The position numbers and the translations under genes were made by a program. A stretch of 64,000 nt of DNA from Mimachlamys varia (taxonomy: Eukaryota; Mollusca; Bivalvia; Pectinida; Pectinidae), in contig OX392542.1 in NCBI GenBank assembly GCA_947623455.1, forward strand, positions 11,291,625-11,355,624, read 5' to 3'. A model generated the notes under the pieces. The model was not told the DNA's origin and did not search any database. It worked only from the letters and a program-made list of their open reading frames with translations. Positions 23,301 through 37,008 of the stretch are shown piece by piece. Within the stretch, counting starts at the first letter, position 1, and the number at the start of each line of letters is the position of its first letter.

Positions 23301-25534
23301 AATGGACAAATCGCCTTCGTACAGGAAGAATTAGTTTGATTCAAACAGTCCAAGAATACCAAGAGTACAGAAATATTTAATTTAGTTAATTCATGAACAC
23401 CGAATTCAGTTAGTTCAGGAATGAAGAATTAAACTTGTAAGTAGTACATGTATATCGTATTCAACTTGCCAACAAATAATGGACCTTCTTATAATGCAAA
23501 CTTGCATTTAATTAGTCCATTGATAACATATTAATTTACTCCAGAACTACGGAATTAGTTATTTAACAAATAATTTTGATAACTTAATTATCCACTACTA
23601 GTGCGCGATCTTTTAAGAAAAACCCAAACAATGTTTGACCCATATCCCATTTCAAACTTAAAATATACTTTTTATTTTATGGTATTTATATATAAAATGA
23701 ATTAGATAATATATAAGTGAGAGGTTTTAACCATATATTATTCTTGCATCGCTGACAAAAACAAGCCTGGTCTTTTAAACAAAGATTCAAACAATCCATT
23801 GTGAACAATTTTTTTAACGATCTATTTTTAACACATTTTCACTTCCAGAAACTTTCTAATAAGTAAGTAATAATAACTCAACATACACGAGAAACCAATT
23901 ACCTCGTTGTAAGGATTTAAAGGGTTTGTAGTCTTAGAGGGAACGAACCTAACTTTCCTCTTCCTGTTGTATCTATATAACCTTTGAAAGGCATTAACGG
24001 TAGACAGACAAAATAATGATGATACTAAACCCATGTAAATTGCTTTCAGGAATAGAGAGTTAATTTCAAAGAAAAGTGGCTCTCTATATAATGAATTAAT
24101 AGAAATATGTTCGTTTTCCTTCATAGCTACCCACAACAGCCAAGGTAGAGGAGTGTTTGCTAATGTTGAGACTGTAAAGGTAAACATGCTCCAAAAAGTT
24201 TAAACATTTTCGGGTGCAACATTAACGTTTTATAACCGCTTATTCTACATTACAATAAAGCTCTTCTTCACTTTCAAATTGTTTTCCTATCTGAAACGAT
24301 GAAGATTTTTTTTATTTTAAAGAGGGTTTTATTGGTGTTGTTCTTGGCAGAATCTTCAAAACATCAGCTCAACATTCCAACATCTAGCATTCTCTTCTCC
24401 AACCACCAATAGCGAGGTCATCAATGTCATATTGCTATAGAAACCCGCTAAGCAGCTGGTCGGGGATTCCAGTCTTAAGTTTCATACTTTTTTTATCGCA
24501 ATATCAGCTGTTTAAAAAATCTCGGGAACGAATAATCAATCATCTCATCTTTTGATGGCTTCTCCGATACGACAGAAACTGAGCACGCACCAAGATAACG
24601 TAGAAATAGCGTCCGGTGGGTAATCTATCAATAAAATTAACAAGCATGGCTTGAATAGCATAAAAATCCATATTATTTTTAATCCGGTTTAGTATTGCTG
24701 TCATTGACAGTGGTTCGCCAGTTCCTTCGAGATTTTTAGTCAAGTGACTTTCTTTCTAGCTAGACGCCATTCTGAACTCTTCTGTGTTTTTGATATAAGC
24801 CACCTGCATGTTGTGGAACATGTTTACTTTGACAGATAAGACGTATATATCTTCAAAAAGATATTTGATTTTATCGCGATTTTGGAAGATTGGAGATAAA
24901 TTTGAATTTTTGGCTTCATGATAAGATTTTTTTTTTAAGTGATCAGACTTTGGTTTGATTCTAAAGTAAGCTAGCATTCTATATCATAATATGATTGTAA
25001 AACTGCCAGTTTAAAACTTCTCATAATATATTTTGTACCTCTACATGTATATATTGAAATATGACATTATATATATGTCGCTTAATCGATTTTGATCGAT
25101 TTTTAGTTCGGATTATCTGATTATTTGTGTGGATGTTTTTTTCTTCTTTTTTTTTTGTAGCACAAGAATATCGAAGAAATGAAGATAAATAAAACTGTTT
25201 TCAGAATAATATTATATGTTAACATATTGCTGCTTATGTTTTAATTTCTCATTTTGAAATTTAATTGCATTTTCTTCGATATTTTGAAACAATATAAAAA
25301 TTGAGCGGACATTTTATTGAATGTATTTATTCACGTTAACAAATATTCGGTATGGGAAATTACAAAGACAATTATAATGCTGTATTTGTTTCTGAATTCC
25401 AATCACTTGGAAACAACTAACGGGATTTGATTTTGATACTACTAATACTCAAAATGTCTGCAGTAATTTTTTAAATACTGCCCTTCATCTTATTCAGTTT
25501 CTGTTTCATATGTATGCTAATACATACAAGGACA
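17326..25534. other. long stretch of putative intron without supported gene
   Basis: No tandem array, RNA gene or splice-bounded exon that I can defend in 8 kb. Two adjoining 14-bp copies of AGTTAGTGGTTATG lie near 23230-23270. Minus-strand frames at 23828-24187 (119 codons, one hydrophobic segment) and 24540-24977 are within chance expectation for this composition. Confidence 0.5.
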
Positions 25535-26920
25535 ATTTAGCATGTTCAAAATCATCAACATTGTTATGTTAGTTTAGTTCAAAATCATCAACATTGTTAT
25601 GTAAGTTTAGTTCAAAATCATCAACATTGTTATGTTAGTTTAGTTCAAAATCATCAACATTGTTATGTAAGTTTAGTTCAAAATCATCAACATTGTTATG
25701 TAAGTTTAGTTCAAAATCATCAACATTGTTATGTTAGTTTAGTGCAAAATTATCAACATTGTTACGTTGTATGTTAGTTTAGTTCAAAATCATCAACATT
25801 GTTATGTTAATTTAGTTCAAAATCATCAACATTGTTATGTAAGTTTAGTTCAAAATCATCAACATTGTTATCTAGTTTAGTTCAAAATCATCAACATTGT
25901 TATGTTAGTTTAGTGCAAAATTATCAACATTGTTACGTTGTATGTTAATTTAGTTCAAAATCATCAACATTGTTATGTTAATTTAGTTCAAAATCATCAA
26001 CATTGTTATGTTAGTTTAGTTCAAAATTATCAACATTGTTACGTTGTATGTTAATTTAGTTCAAAATCATCAACATTGTTATGTAAGTTTAGTTCAAAAT
26101 CATCAACATTGTTATGTTAGTTTAGTTCAAAATTATCAACATTGTTACGTTGTATGTTAGTTTAGTTCAAAATCATCAACATTGTTATCTAGTTTAGTTC
26201 AAAATCATCAACATTGTTATCTAGTTTAGTTCAAAATCATCAACATTGTTATGTAAGTTTAGTTCAAAATCATCAACATTGTTATGTTAGTTTAGTGCAA
26301 AATTATCAACATTGTTATGTTAGTTTAGTTCAAAATCATCAACATTGTTATGTTAATTTAGTTCAAAATCATCAACATTGTTATGTTAGTTTAGTTCAAA
26401 ATCATCAACATTGTTATGTTAATTTAGTTCAAAATTATCAACATTGTTACGTTGTATGTTAGTTTAGTTCAAAATCATCAACATTGTTATCTAGTTTAGT
26501 TCAAAATCATCAACATTGTTATCTAGTTTAGTTCAAAATCATCAACATTGTTATCTAGTTTAGTTCAAAATCATCAACATTGTTATGTTAATTTAGTTCA
26601 AAATTATCAACATTGTTACGTTGTATGTTAGTTTAGTTCAAAATCATCAACATTGTTATGTTAGTTTAGTTCAAAATCATCAACATTGTTATCTAGTTTA
26701 GTTCAAAATCATCAACATTGTTATCTAGTTTAGTTCAAAATCATCAACATTGTTATGTTAATTTAGTTCAAAATTATCAACATTGTTACGTTGTATGTTA
26801 GTTTAGTTCAAAATCATCTACATTGTTATCTAGTTTAGTTCAAAATCATCAACATTGTTATCTAGTTTAGTTCAAAAGCATCAACATTGTTATCTAGTTT
26901 AGTTCAAAATCATCAACATC
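25535..26920 (+). repeat. 33-bp minisatellite, about 41 units, with higher-order structure
   Basis: The base unit is TTCAAAATCATCAACATTGT plus TATGTTAGTTTAG (33 bp). Variants are a 32-bp type ending ATCTAG and a 40-bp type with an ACGTTGTATG insertion. Almost every 40-bp unit also carries the linked change CATC to TATC. From 26395 to about 26905 a five-unit block (TTAA type, 40-bp type, then three more units, mostly 32-bp) repeats three times with a period of 169-170 bp. An 82-codon frame of 11-residue repeats arises only because 33 is a multiple of three. Confidence 0.97.
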
Positions 26921-29900
26921 TTATATTTACAAAGTCTGATTAATATTACGCATGGAATTAACCGGTTCACTAAACTTAAGTACAAGTGTCGCTAAACAGT
27001 TATTTAGTAGCCCCTTTGGTACGTGTTATATGCTAATGTGTACAATGTTGTCTTTCCCAGGTGTCCAGTACCTATAAGTACCTCAATCCGTTAGGTAAAT
27101 TAAACAGTGTCGATGTCTACGTCATCAGTTAAAAGTCCTATTCACCGATCTTTAATAATAACATTTTTTTCGCGGGGTTGAACAAATAATGGTTCAGTTT
27201 TGTGCTACCACGTGTAACCCGAAAATAGTCTGAAAAGTATGGTCAGCTCCCCGTGTCTTCCATTAATATAAAATAATAAAATAGGTTAATGATCTGTTTT
27301 ATTTTGTAGACAATGTCTATTTAATATAGTTTGGTAAATTAATATTTTGCTGATCCGATAACAAAATGTTAAGATATTTGTGGAATAATTACGAACGTGT
27401 GTTTTGATGAAGCTACCCATGCAGGAGCCAAAGCTCTCTGCTGTCGGACACAGTGAACTGCAGCGCGTAACGTTACAAGACTAGCGGGAGTTGTAATTCC
27501 ACAGATTCACTCCCGTAGTAACAAAGGCTTTGTTTTCATTTCCGCTTCTTTGTGTAAAGGGATGATCGAAATTTTTCTTCATGTTAGAAATTTAGCGGAT
27601 TGTGTAAGCCAGACTGTGTAGCGTTATCATAGGCCTGCACAGTGTAGCTATAGGAGAGTGGGCATACCATACATATTGTGGCAAACGCACAGGATGTTTT
27701 AAAGTAGAATGATGTGATAAGTTGTGCTTGTGGACGACTAGTCATATAACGTCGCTCTAGCACAGAAGTGTCCACAGCATTGGAAACAGATCTGCTTCAC
27801 TAGAAACACACGCCTGCTTTAGTCTGTGTCACGACTGTGTTTATATAGAGTTTCCTCCAATTTGAAGATTTTTCAGAACGAGGTTGGGATACATACGTCG
27901 TGCTCGACTGCCCATGGTAGACAACACAATAAGGGTGGATGGTCTAGTTTATATCGGGGCGGATGTGATGCATTAAACGTATACATCGTTATAATGTGGT
28001 GATCAAATTTCTTTCTGGATCTACCTGTGTGAATGACTTTCCGGCTATCCTTTGTGACATTGTCTACAAGAAGTTGAATTCTGATGCGACCTCACCTGTG
28101 AGAGAAAGGATCTGATTTCTCCAGTATTCTGACGTCACGATGCTGCTTGGTGGGAAGGTGATACCATCTTTTATCATTACTTGATTCAATGTAACCTGTT
28201 TTACAGCCTCATTATTTAAACGATATGTATCCGATAGTCGACATAAACCAGAATTCTACATTGTAGCTTCCTTAGATCTCGTCATCAGTTCACAGCATAG
28301 AGGTGACACGGGGACAATTCATTGTCCTCACAGGGGATTGTCACGAGTTTTAGCGTCGACATAAACACACTGGGTGATAGATGTTAACTAGACAATAACA
28401 ACATGATACCTTTGGCCTTCACCACAAAATATGTAAGATCCACATCTTTGGTGATGTTGAGGTTTGTTTGAGATCGTTCCCATCATTGTACAAGATGATA
28501 AATCGCTCACATTTCTGACATCTTGGCTCCGGTAGAAATTTCGTACGAGGTACTTCTTGAACATTTTAGTAATCTTTGAAATCTTAAAAGGATAAAATAT
28601 TCATCTTGACACATACGTTTTCTTGTAAGTGTATGTTAGAAATATGAAGAAAAACATGTTTATCAGATATACATGTCATGTAATTTTAATATTAAAACAC
28701 TTTTATGACTAAACAATTTGTTCTATGAGAGTAGGGGATTAAGATATTAAGGCTGGATCTCATAGCGAGTGGCATCAATTAAGAAGGATTTGTATATATA
28801 AGTAAGTTGGGATGTATTCATATATAAGTAAGAGGGGGATATAAGACCCTAGTTATATTATCTAAAGCATGGTTAGCTTTACCACGGCATATTTAGGTAA
28901 ACAAAGTGTATATTTCAATAATATTATTTAATATATGAACCTACGTGTATGAAATATCACTATCCATAAACGGAAGTACACAATTATTAAAAAGCAGTTT
29001 ACAAAGTTTTGTTTAAGACACATTAAACTGAATAGGCGTTGACGATATTGGCCAAGTAACTTACTTAAACATAGGTCTTAATCACGGCGACGTGACTAAT
29101 TTCTCATCCTGTCGTATTCGTAACCAGACTCCTGGCTCTGTTTTGGAGTATTATACAACATCACTATAATCCCTAATGGTGTAGCCACTATTTAAAGTGT
29201 GGTATCCTGAGGTGTCCACCTCTGACACTGTATACGGTATGTCCTTCAATGCAAGATAACATGACAGCCCTAAAAATGATTCCGTATATATAGACATCAT
29301 CATGTAGCATTGTAATTAAATCTAATTTTCACTAATGACAGTGCGTGATTTCTCGGTCACTAACATTGTATAAGACTTATCTGGTTGAATACGGTTTAAA
29401 CTGTGATGGGACCACTTGCTGGGAAAACTTATTATAAAGTTATGAACGCATACTCAAATTATATAGTCTGGATAAATATATTGAAGAAAAGTGCTTTGTA
29501 TCTTTTGTATCTCCATTCAAATCAGTTATCTTGGTTTTAAATATATCCTGTTTACAAAGTCTTTCTTACTAATTTGCTTTACGTTCCGATTCAGCGAAAC
29601 CCAATAATTTACGTCTTTTTTTTATTGAAAACGTATTTATAAGTGTTAGTTGTGTGATATTATGTAACAGGAAGTTGCCTTGTGATTTTTTTCGTGAGTC
29701 ATGTTGAAAGATCTTTTTGGTTGCTATGATATTTGATTTATATCTGTTTCTATGACACGTCGTACTTGTGTAATCTTACGTTATATTCTTAAAATATAGA
29801 TTTCTGGTGTTACTCTAACTCCGAACAGTCGCCATTACTACCGGGTTGTTTTTTAACAGAATACAGGTGTGTTTGTGCCCGGTGTTGTGTAGGTAGATTG

Positions 29901-30607
29901 GGTTGTTAAATGCTATATTCAGTCGTCATGTAAACCTCTCTCAGACCGGTGATATTTCTCAATAACTGAACAAGGTGTCACCGGGTGACTCCATTTAAAA
30001 GGATTGGAGATTTCGGTTCCACACGAGCGGTTTTCTATAGGTAGCCATAGTTATCCCACCACGGGTATTTTCATAATGGATATTTCTGGCTTATATTCAA
30101 TTTCATTGTCAATGGTAACTACGTAAAATGGCGCCTTAGGCTTAGAAAACGTCAAGTGAAAGTGGGATTAAATGAGTAATTCTCGACGACAGCCATGATC
30201 TATTTAAAGACATTTTATACAGTGTATCTTAGTTGTGTCACATACATTCTTGTCCCATCGTCACGATTTATTTTTGTGTATTGTTTTGACCAGTTTATAT
30301 GTGTGTCATATTAGCTCGTTTCCTAAATTCGATATTACCAACAAAATTCAGACCATGTCTTGTTGGAGGTGCACTAGAAGATAATTGTATTACAATAACG
30401 AATTAAGGGTAAAATAGGACATCAAGTACTTTTTTAAAGAGGACAACACTAATTAACTTGCCTTTCTTAATAAAGAGAACATTATTATTCTCTTTTATTC
30501 CTTCATTATTGAATATTACAACTTAATTATTTAATCAACTTGCCGAGGCTGATTCCTCTCGAGATCATCTTAGTTTGCATTGAAAAGATGTGATCATGAT
30601 GTAAACT
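26921..30607. other. putative intron; no gene seen
   Basis: No repeat array or RNA gene. A short acceptor-like tract (TGTCTTTCCCAG, ending near 27060) lies just after the satellite, but no convincing exon follows. Confidence 0.5.
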
Positions 30608-30685
30608 TTTCTTCAGGAACCCCTGGTCTTATTCTCTGGTACTTGTTCTTGTGTCTCTGTGTAAATATTTCCTTTTGGTTTGGTA
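30608..30685 (-). repeat. dispersed repeat family, copy 5 (right half)
   Basis: Reverse complement of the part AGGAAA...ACACAGAGAC...CAGAGAATAAGACCAGGGGTTCC. It ends where copy 6 (31013-31090, + strand) would continue, so the family is represented here by two opposed halves. Confidence 0.65.
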
Positions 30686-31012
30686 TATGTTTGCTGTCTG
30701 TCCCTCTTGTCTATTAGGCCGTGCTTCTGTCTTTGGCGTGCTCATGACCATATGCGATATTGTGTACCAGGTTTGAATTGAGATTTTGTTCACACGATGA
30801 AATTAGCTTTCTGTCTTGATGTGTTGACCATGTTGTTAGATGAATGTTGGGTTTTTAAGCATGAACCAAGTTTCGTCTTAATACGTTGATGGTGCAGTAG
30901 AGTAAGAATAAAATTTAAAATCAGAGAATAGCTTCTGCTTGTTAAATAGTTAAATTGATTGTTTGAGCCAAAGTTGAGAAAAAAAAAAGAAGGGAAAAAA
31001 AGAAGGAGAAAA

Positions 31013-31090
31013 TAAGAGAATAGCTAAGCGTCAACCAACCCATACTAGGTAATACAAATTCAAAGTCGATTAAACAAGGGGCAAAAACAC
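31013..31090 (+). repeat. dispersed repeat family, copy 6 (left half)
   Basis: AGAGAATAGCTAAGCGTCAA, CCAACCCATACTA, CAAAGTCGATTAAACAAGGG and GCAAAAA match the left half of the family. It is preceded by a purine-rich run (about 30978-31012). Confidence 0.65.
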
Positions 31091-33795
31091 CTATTGACCA
31101 CGATTACAGTATAGCATAGAGGGACTGTGCAGGATATGTATGCTGGTCGTGTTGTGTGCCCTGTGGTAGCTGACTCTGTATCATCACTCTTAATTATACA
31201 CACATAGATCCGTTCTTTACGTACCTATAATAGGCCCTTAGGGTCGTGTAACAGTATGATTAGGAAATGTTTCGTCCGTTGTGTATTATAATGACAGAGA
31301 ACTACTGTTTTTATCGACACGTGAAAACCGAGAATTTCAACAACACGTGCAAGGACAAAACTTCAGTAGAAAGCAGTAATTTTCCGGTACAATCTGGGTT
31401 TTATTTTAGAACGTTCACGCTTCCGGAGTTCATCATCATATGAATGCTATCAGCTGACCTGGTTTCTTTTTCTGGATACAGTTTCAAAAACAGAATTCTA
31501 CCAGGTATTCTGTGCCCAAACACGAAACATGTCCAGATATGTGAGGCTATAGGTCACTGACGGTATTTATATTATCTCCAGTACCAAAAGCATGTTAGTC
31601 CATCTATCTTGGGAGAAGGCTTCTGCCAATATTTCCATTGCTATGAGATATTGCTAGGAGGTCAATTCCCATAAGTAAAAACAAGAATAGTGTCGAATTT
31701 CCTGCAACTTACCGGAAACGATCTCGGGCGATCCATCAGGAGCAAGGAGGGCTCTCACCAATATTTTGATAGTATTGGAAAACTATCCTTGAAAGTCAGT
31801 ATAAATTACTCCAGACAGGCAGCAGACCCCTGTATACAGATCGTCCATCATCCTCGCGGGATCAGCAAAGGAAACGCGCCTATATTTAGCGTTACAAGCA
31901 CGCTCAACAGACGGACGCTAGCTTTTAGACGATCACCATTTTGATATGGAAGTAAATTCAGTTTAAGACAGAAAACCAATATTCGATGAGCAAGTTGGTT
32001 GCATTTTCGTGCAAGTACATGATTAAGCCGAATATAGATGCAGTTTATTTCCTATCATCGACCCAGTGCACCATTAGAAATGATAGTATTAAGTTCGAGC
32101 TAACTCCGCGACATGTTACTGACCTTCTCCCAATATAAGTTGCTAACACAGTACACTTGGATACTATTTGTGAACTTGTTATGGTTCTGTATTACTAACG
32201 TCCTTGCAATCCTTCATGTTTAACCTGTCATTTTATAAAGATATTGGCTTATTTACTTGTGTTTCTCCATCCTATTGTGGACTCCCAACTTTTTATCACA
32301 TGTAGTAATTTAAGTTATGTGCTGAACTTCTCACGACATTGTTAACGATTCTGATACAATGGTGACCAAACTTTCATGTTAATTTGCATTGAAACCTTAA
32401 CCACGGTCTTTTTTCTACTTCGTATTTTGTTTTTTATATTTCATATTTTTGTTTGCACCAGGAGATATATGCTTTGTTGAATTATGATATATTCTGTCTG
32501 AAATGCGCCATTTTTATTCCTTGAGAATTGAGAAATGGATTTGTGTGCTGTTGAATTGGAACGATTCTGGTGGAGTTTTTTTTAAAACCATTTATCATAA
32601 AAAGATTTTTTCCTTGTATGCTGTGACATTCTTTTCTTTATTTTACGTTAAAACCAATATCCAGGATGACGTTCCACAGCGAAATGCATCATCTAGGTTT
32701 GTGATGTATTGCTTTGCGTTCTACTATGGCCAGTATATACCATACAAACCTTGCCACTGAGCCAATCACAGCAGGCGTACTAACGTGATGTAACGCCCAT
32801 TGCCATTGGTCCAGACAAGCGTTAAATTACAGAGCACGTTACATTTGAATAATGGGTCATTGTGTCTGAGATGTGCCATGGCAGTGGTTTGAGAAATGAG
32901 CTTACATGCTGGTGAAACGATTGTGATGTGATAAAGAGGTTTCTTTTTAACCGATCATTAAGAAGTGAAACGTTGAAAACAACAGTTAACAGTGGTCCAT
33001 CTGAAGGAGGCTACTTACACATGGCCTTCGTTGTAAAGCCGTTTTGTGAACATGCGCAATAGCACGGCATCTGTCCTCAATGTTGTTCGTCCGTCGTCTT
33101 CTTATACCAAACCAACAGACTGAGCTGAAGAACTATCAAGTCTGTTCAATAGATTTAATTTATCAACTCTCGTGATAGCAGGAATAAAATATGCTATAAC
33201 TCCAAACTGATTCTATCGCGAAACTTGATTCCTAAAATGAACATGTACGTACTGCCTCGGTTTGTTAGGATGAGAATTACGTTGTAGAAGTTATGACTTA
33301 AGTGAATACTCTTTAGTGAAATATATATATATGTTAGTGGCACGCAGTTTGCTGTTCTCAAGTGTCATTAAGTGTTTTCAAATGAGTGAGATTCCAGGGC
33401 TGTCACAGTACTAAAAGGTGATCGAAAAATCAAACAACTTCTTTAAAAGAATCGTGTTGCTAAGCTTGGAAGAACACTGTTTTGTTTCAAATTAATATCA
33501 TTTTCCTATGAGGTCGCACGGATCATGTGACTTATCTACAACATGTATTCGTGATAAGAGACATACTGTTCTTTGTGTTGCCGATTTGCATGTATTGATC
33601 AAAGTCAGTTGAAATACCAAGACCGCTGTGAATCTCTTAAAAACCGGAAAAAAATTAGTTTAATTTTATTAGTCAGATAAGAAACATTTCATGAATTACT
33701 AATAGTAAGTACAGAGATAAGTTACGGTATCCTGGACTTTTATTAACGTTATGTGTTATTTAGCCATGTGACCTCCTAGGAAAGCGAGCAATGTG
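31091..33795. other. putative intron; no gene seen
   Basis: A weak direct duplication of about 110 bp is visible: 32495-32605 and 32863-32970 share TGTCTGARATGYGCCAT, GAGAAATG and AACGATT.TG in the same order. Frames at 31690-31944 and 32503-32760 have no recognisable family, and the first lacks an ATG start. Confidence 0.5.
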
Positions 33796-33870
33796 TGTCC
33801 GACGGGGATCGAACCCTCGACCGAACATTTCCTAGTCAGACGCTTTACCGCTGAACTAAGGGAGAAATCC
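33796..33870 (-). pseudogene. tRNA-like relic (pseudo-tRNA or SINE head)
   Basis: On the minus strand TAGTTCAGCGG (A-box-like, 33849-33859) is followed by GTAAAGCGTCTGACTAGGAA, and then by GGTTCGATCCCC (B-box-like, 33803-33814). The T loop and part of the D stem form. The anticodon stem does not pair and the acceptor ends do not match, so this is not a working tRNA. A diverged SINE promoter is the best alternative. Confidence 0.6.
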
Positions 33871-36800
33871 CTCTCGTTCAAAGCTTGAAGACGACTGCTT
33901 TACAATATAAATATGCCACACATCTATTTATTAAATCCCTGTAATTCAGATATACTTTATTAGATCTGTCCGTCAGACTGTTTTGACGTTAACGACGGTA
34001 TGTTTAATCATCACAGTCTAGTTTTTTTGACACTCTTGAACTTATCTTTGTTTATTTGACTGCCGACACATGTTAAATGTTAATTTTGACGTGTTAAATA
34101 TCAGTGATTATGAAAACCCATTTTTTTCCTCAAATTTAAAGTCCGCAGACGAAACTGGAGATTACCTTCACAGTTGGTCGTATTATTTTTTGATGTCAGT
34201 TAAACATGTGTACGGATTTATGGAGTGGGTCACGTGATCCGCTGGTATGTCGCTGTTACATCAGGACATTAGTCTTGTGCCCGATTACACATCAAAAGAG
34301 AGGTTTCTGAAGTGGTCCCTATTTGAACGAAGTATGGAAGCATTTAACCCGACAAATATTAGGCCCCGTTATATACCTTTTTTGTGTAGTCCTTGCGAGG
34401 ACCATTCGATATGAATTTTCGCCAGTATCCCGTGGGACACTGATTTCAATCCTTACATGTTATACATTCAGCTACTTCTTGTTTTGTTTTTTGTTGAAAA
34501 CCGTAAGAGTGGTTAACAAAATGTTTTGTGAAGAGATCATTGTACGTTTGGGCTTCCGTAATAAGCCCCGCCCCAGGTTATACAATTAAAGGTGATTAAC
34601 TAGACAGGTAAATACAGCACGTGGTCCTCTGTCAGTACTTCCCGTCATGCACCATTCTTTGTCAGCTACTATTTAGACGAACACGAAGAAAATATGATTT
34701 AACAAATTACACTTGAAGTAATAAGAAAATGTAATTTTTTCAATTGAAAAAAATGATTTAGTTACATGGATGTAGAAAAATGTTGTCTATTTTATCGTCG
34801 TGTAAAGTTACCATGTATCAGATGTACGCTTGTATACAGTGACCTGGTGGGCCCAGATGATAAAGGACAGACCAACACGTGTTACATAGGAATGTATGTT
34901 GTGAGATTGTAACAGCACTTATCTTTGTCCCAGATATAAAATTTAATTTCCTTACTCCATGTATGTATGAGTCATTTGTGTACAAACAAACTCGACAAGG
35001 CTTTGTTCGGGTTCTCATCACCAAGCGTCCTGCTTTAGAAAATCAAAGATTGACTATTGTCATCTTTAGTACGAGATTTTGTCTGTCATCCGCTTAAATT
35101 TGAGATTAGGCAGGAAACAAATTGAAATAATGTTATTATAAATTCCTTTCCTGTCCCGGAATAGTACTGACCTGTACAGGGGTATACCGTCGACCGGTGT
35201 CTATTATTACATAGTCAAGAATGCCTTATACATATACCCAATTCAGTGAAAGATCACTATTCAGCTTTGTCACGACATAATCACTAGTACTATCTTTCGA
35301 ATAACATCAGGATCATGCTTCAAATGATTTGTTTAACGCTGTAATATTTTCTATGTACAGAGGTCTCCCAACGAATCCATCTAACAGTGGATGGTTATGA
35401 GTTAAACTCGAGTAACAATTTTCAAATTCTAACAATAAGTTCATGTTTATGTACACGTACACAACCAGCCATTAAGAGTTTTGGACTTTTTCACCGATAA
35501 CATTCATTTTGTGTCCGGGAAAACACGCTGCTTCGCTTTGAAATACACTTGCCATACATGTAAATGGTGTTGTTTAGAATTTTAAGGGACCCGCCTATGA
35601 TATCACGTCCATATGTTGTTACCAAAATACTTGTAACACGGAGAGTAACAAAATACATACATGTGTGTGTTTAGGAATGGAGAAATACACAATGTGTTGT
35701 CGGAGTCTCATATTTCGGTCTAAGGGAGGTAATCTGAACTAGCCTGGCGTGTATCGATCTGTTATATTGGCATTGTCGCTCTTTGATGTGTGTAACACAG
35801 ACAGGCCTATAACGTAACTGGTACTGTATAATGTTGATTGCACAAACATCCAGTAGTCTGACTTTGTTTCGAGAATTATAAAAGCAAAGTACTTTTTGTT
35901 GATTCAATTTATGAATGTGAATTCATGGTTTTGCTTAAATATGTACCTGAAAATAATATAAATTCATGTTTCACGTCAGACGGTAACATTCTAAAGCTGA
36001 TGTATGATATCGCTGCTTTATAAAATTTTATGAGTCATTCCTTGGCGAGTTCCTTCAACCGAAATTTACCTTTACATAAAGGTTGAAATCCGATATCTTA
36101 GTAGATAAAAAAACAACATAAATCCGATAAAATGTTTATAGAAAGCGAGGCTACAGTAACTGATGGACCGCCAATCGTCTGTATCAGTCAGGCGCTTGAT
36201 CGAGACAGGGGACATGAAAACTGATCCTCGCTGTGATAAAGACGACATTTTGAATTTTAAGAAAACCGGAGACGTTGATCATCTTAGACATAATCTTGAT
36301 AAAGTCTATTAAAAGTGTTAAGTAAATCTTGATAAGAAGCTGAAAGGTGGGATGAATCGGGTTTATCTCCCAAGTATACTAGTGATGTTATAGAAACATA
36401 GAGATATTACAAAAGTTCCTTCTGACGCTAAAAGGTCATTGTTCGACTATCTGTGTTTGAAGATTTGTTTTTCTACGTAATTATTACTGATCCGCCTTTA
36501 TCTCAACTGAAAGTGACGAAAAAGAAAGAAAAAATCTTCAAAGTGACGTAAGATAAAATCGTCATAACTTGCACAGAATTGGTTTGGGATCCCTTGAGTA
36601 TCAATTTTTCTTGAATAAAATCAATTTGAAGAATATCATGCAGCTTTGGTGCATTTTCCATTGATAAAGGCGTCTATTCACACTGAAAGAACTATCACGC
36701 GCAATCCATCACGTGCAGTAAATCACGTGCAGTTCAGTAAGAGAAGACAAGATTGCACGCAGTGTATACCCTAGTGTTAAGATAAGGCGCGATCTAACAG

Positions 36801-37008
36801 GAGATAGGAGAATATAGCGAAGGAAAAGTCCGATAAGACATGTAACCTTAAACTATGGCCAGATTATGTCATAACCACCGAGCTTGCATCTACTGTTTAT
36901 ACTTCTGACACTCTATAAATAACTCAAGTCATGTGACATCGTCTTACTGCGAGTAAAACGATAAAGAGAAAATAGCAGTGAAGATAAGTATGAACCTAAC
37001 ATCGATCT
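33871..37008. other. putative intron; no gene seen
   Basis: Unique DNA. Frames such as 34323-34589 (hydrophobic, 88 codons) and the overlapping opposite-strand pair near 34818-35097 lack any family signal. Confidence 0.5.

Noticed and set aside
23828..24187. 119-codon minus frame with a hydrophobic segment
   Set aside because: About one frame of this length is expected by chance here; composition equals background and no homology is recognised.
24540..24977. two adjoining minus frames (67 and 73 codons)
   Set aside because: Different phases with stops between, no splice sites joining them, no family.
26214..26462. 82-codon frame repeating LVQNHQHCYV
   Set aside because: By-product of the 33-bp satellite; it breaks wherever 32- or 40-bp units occur.
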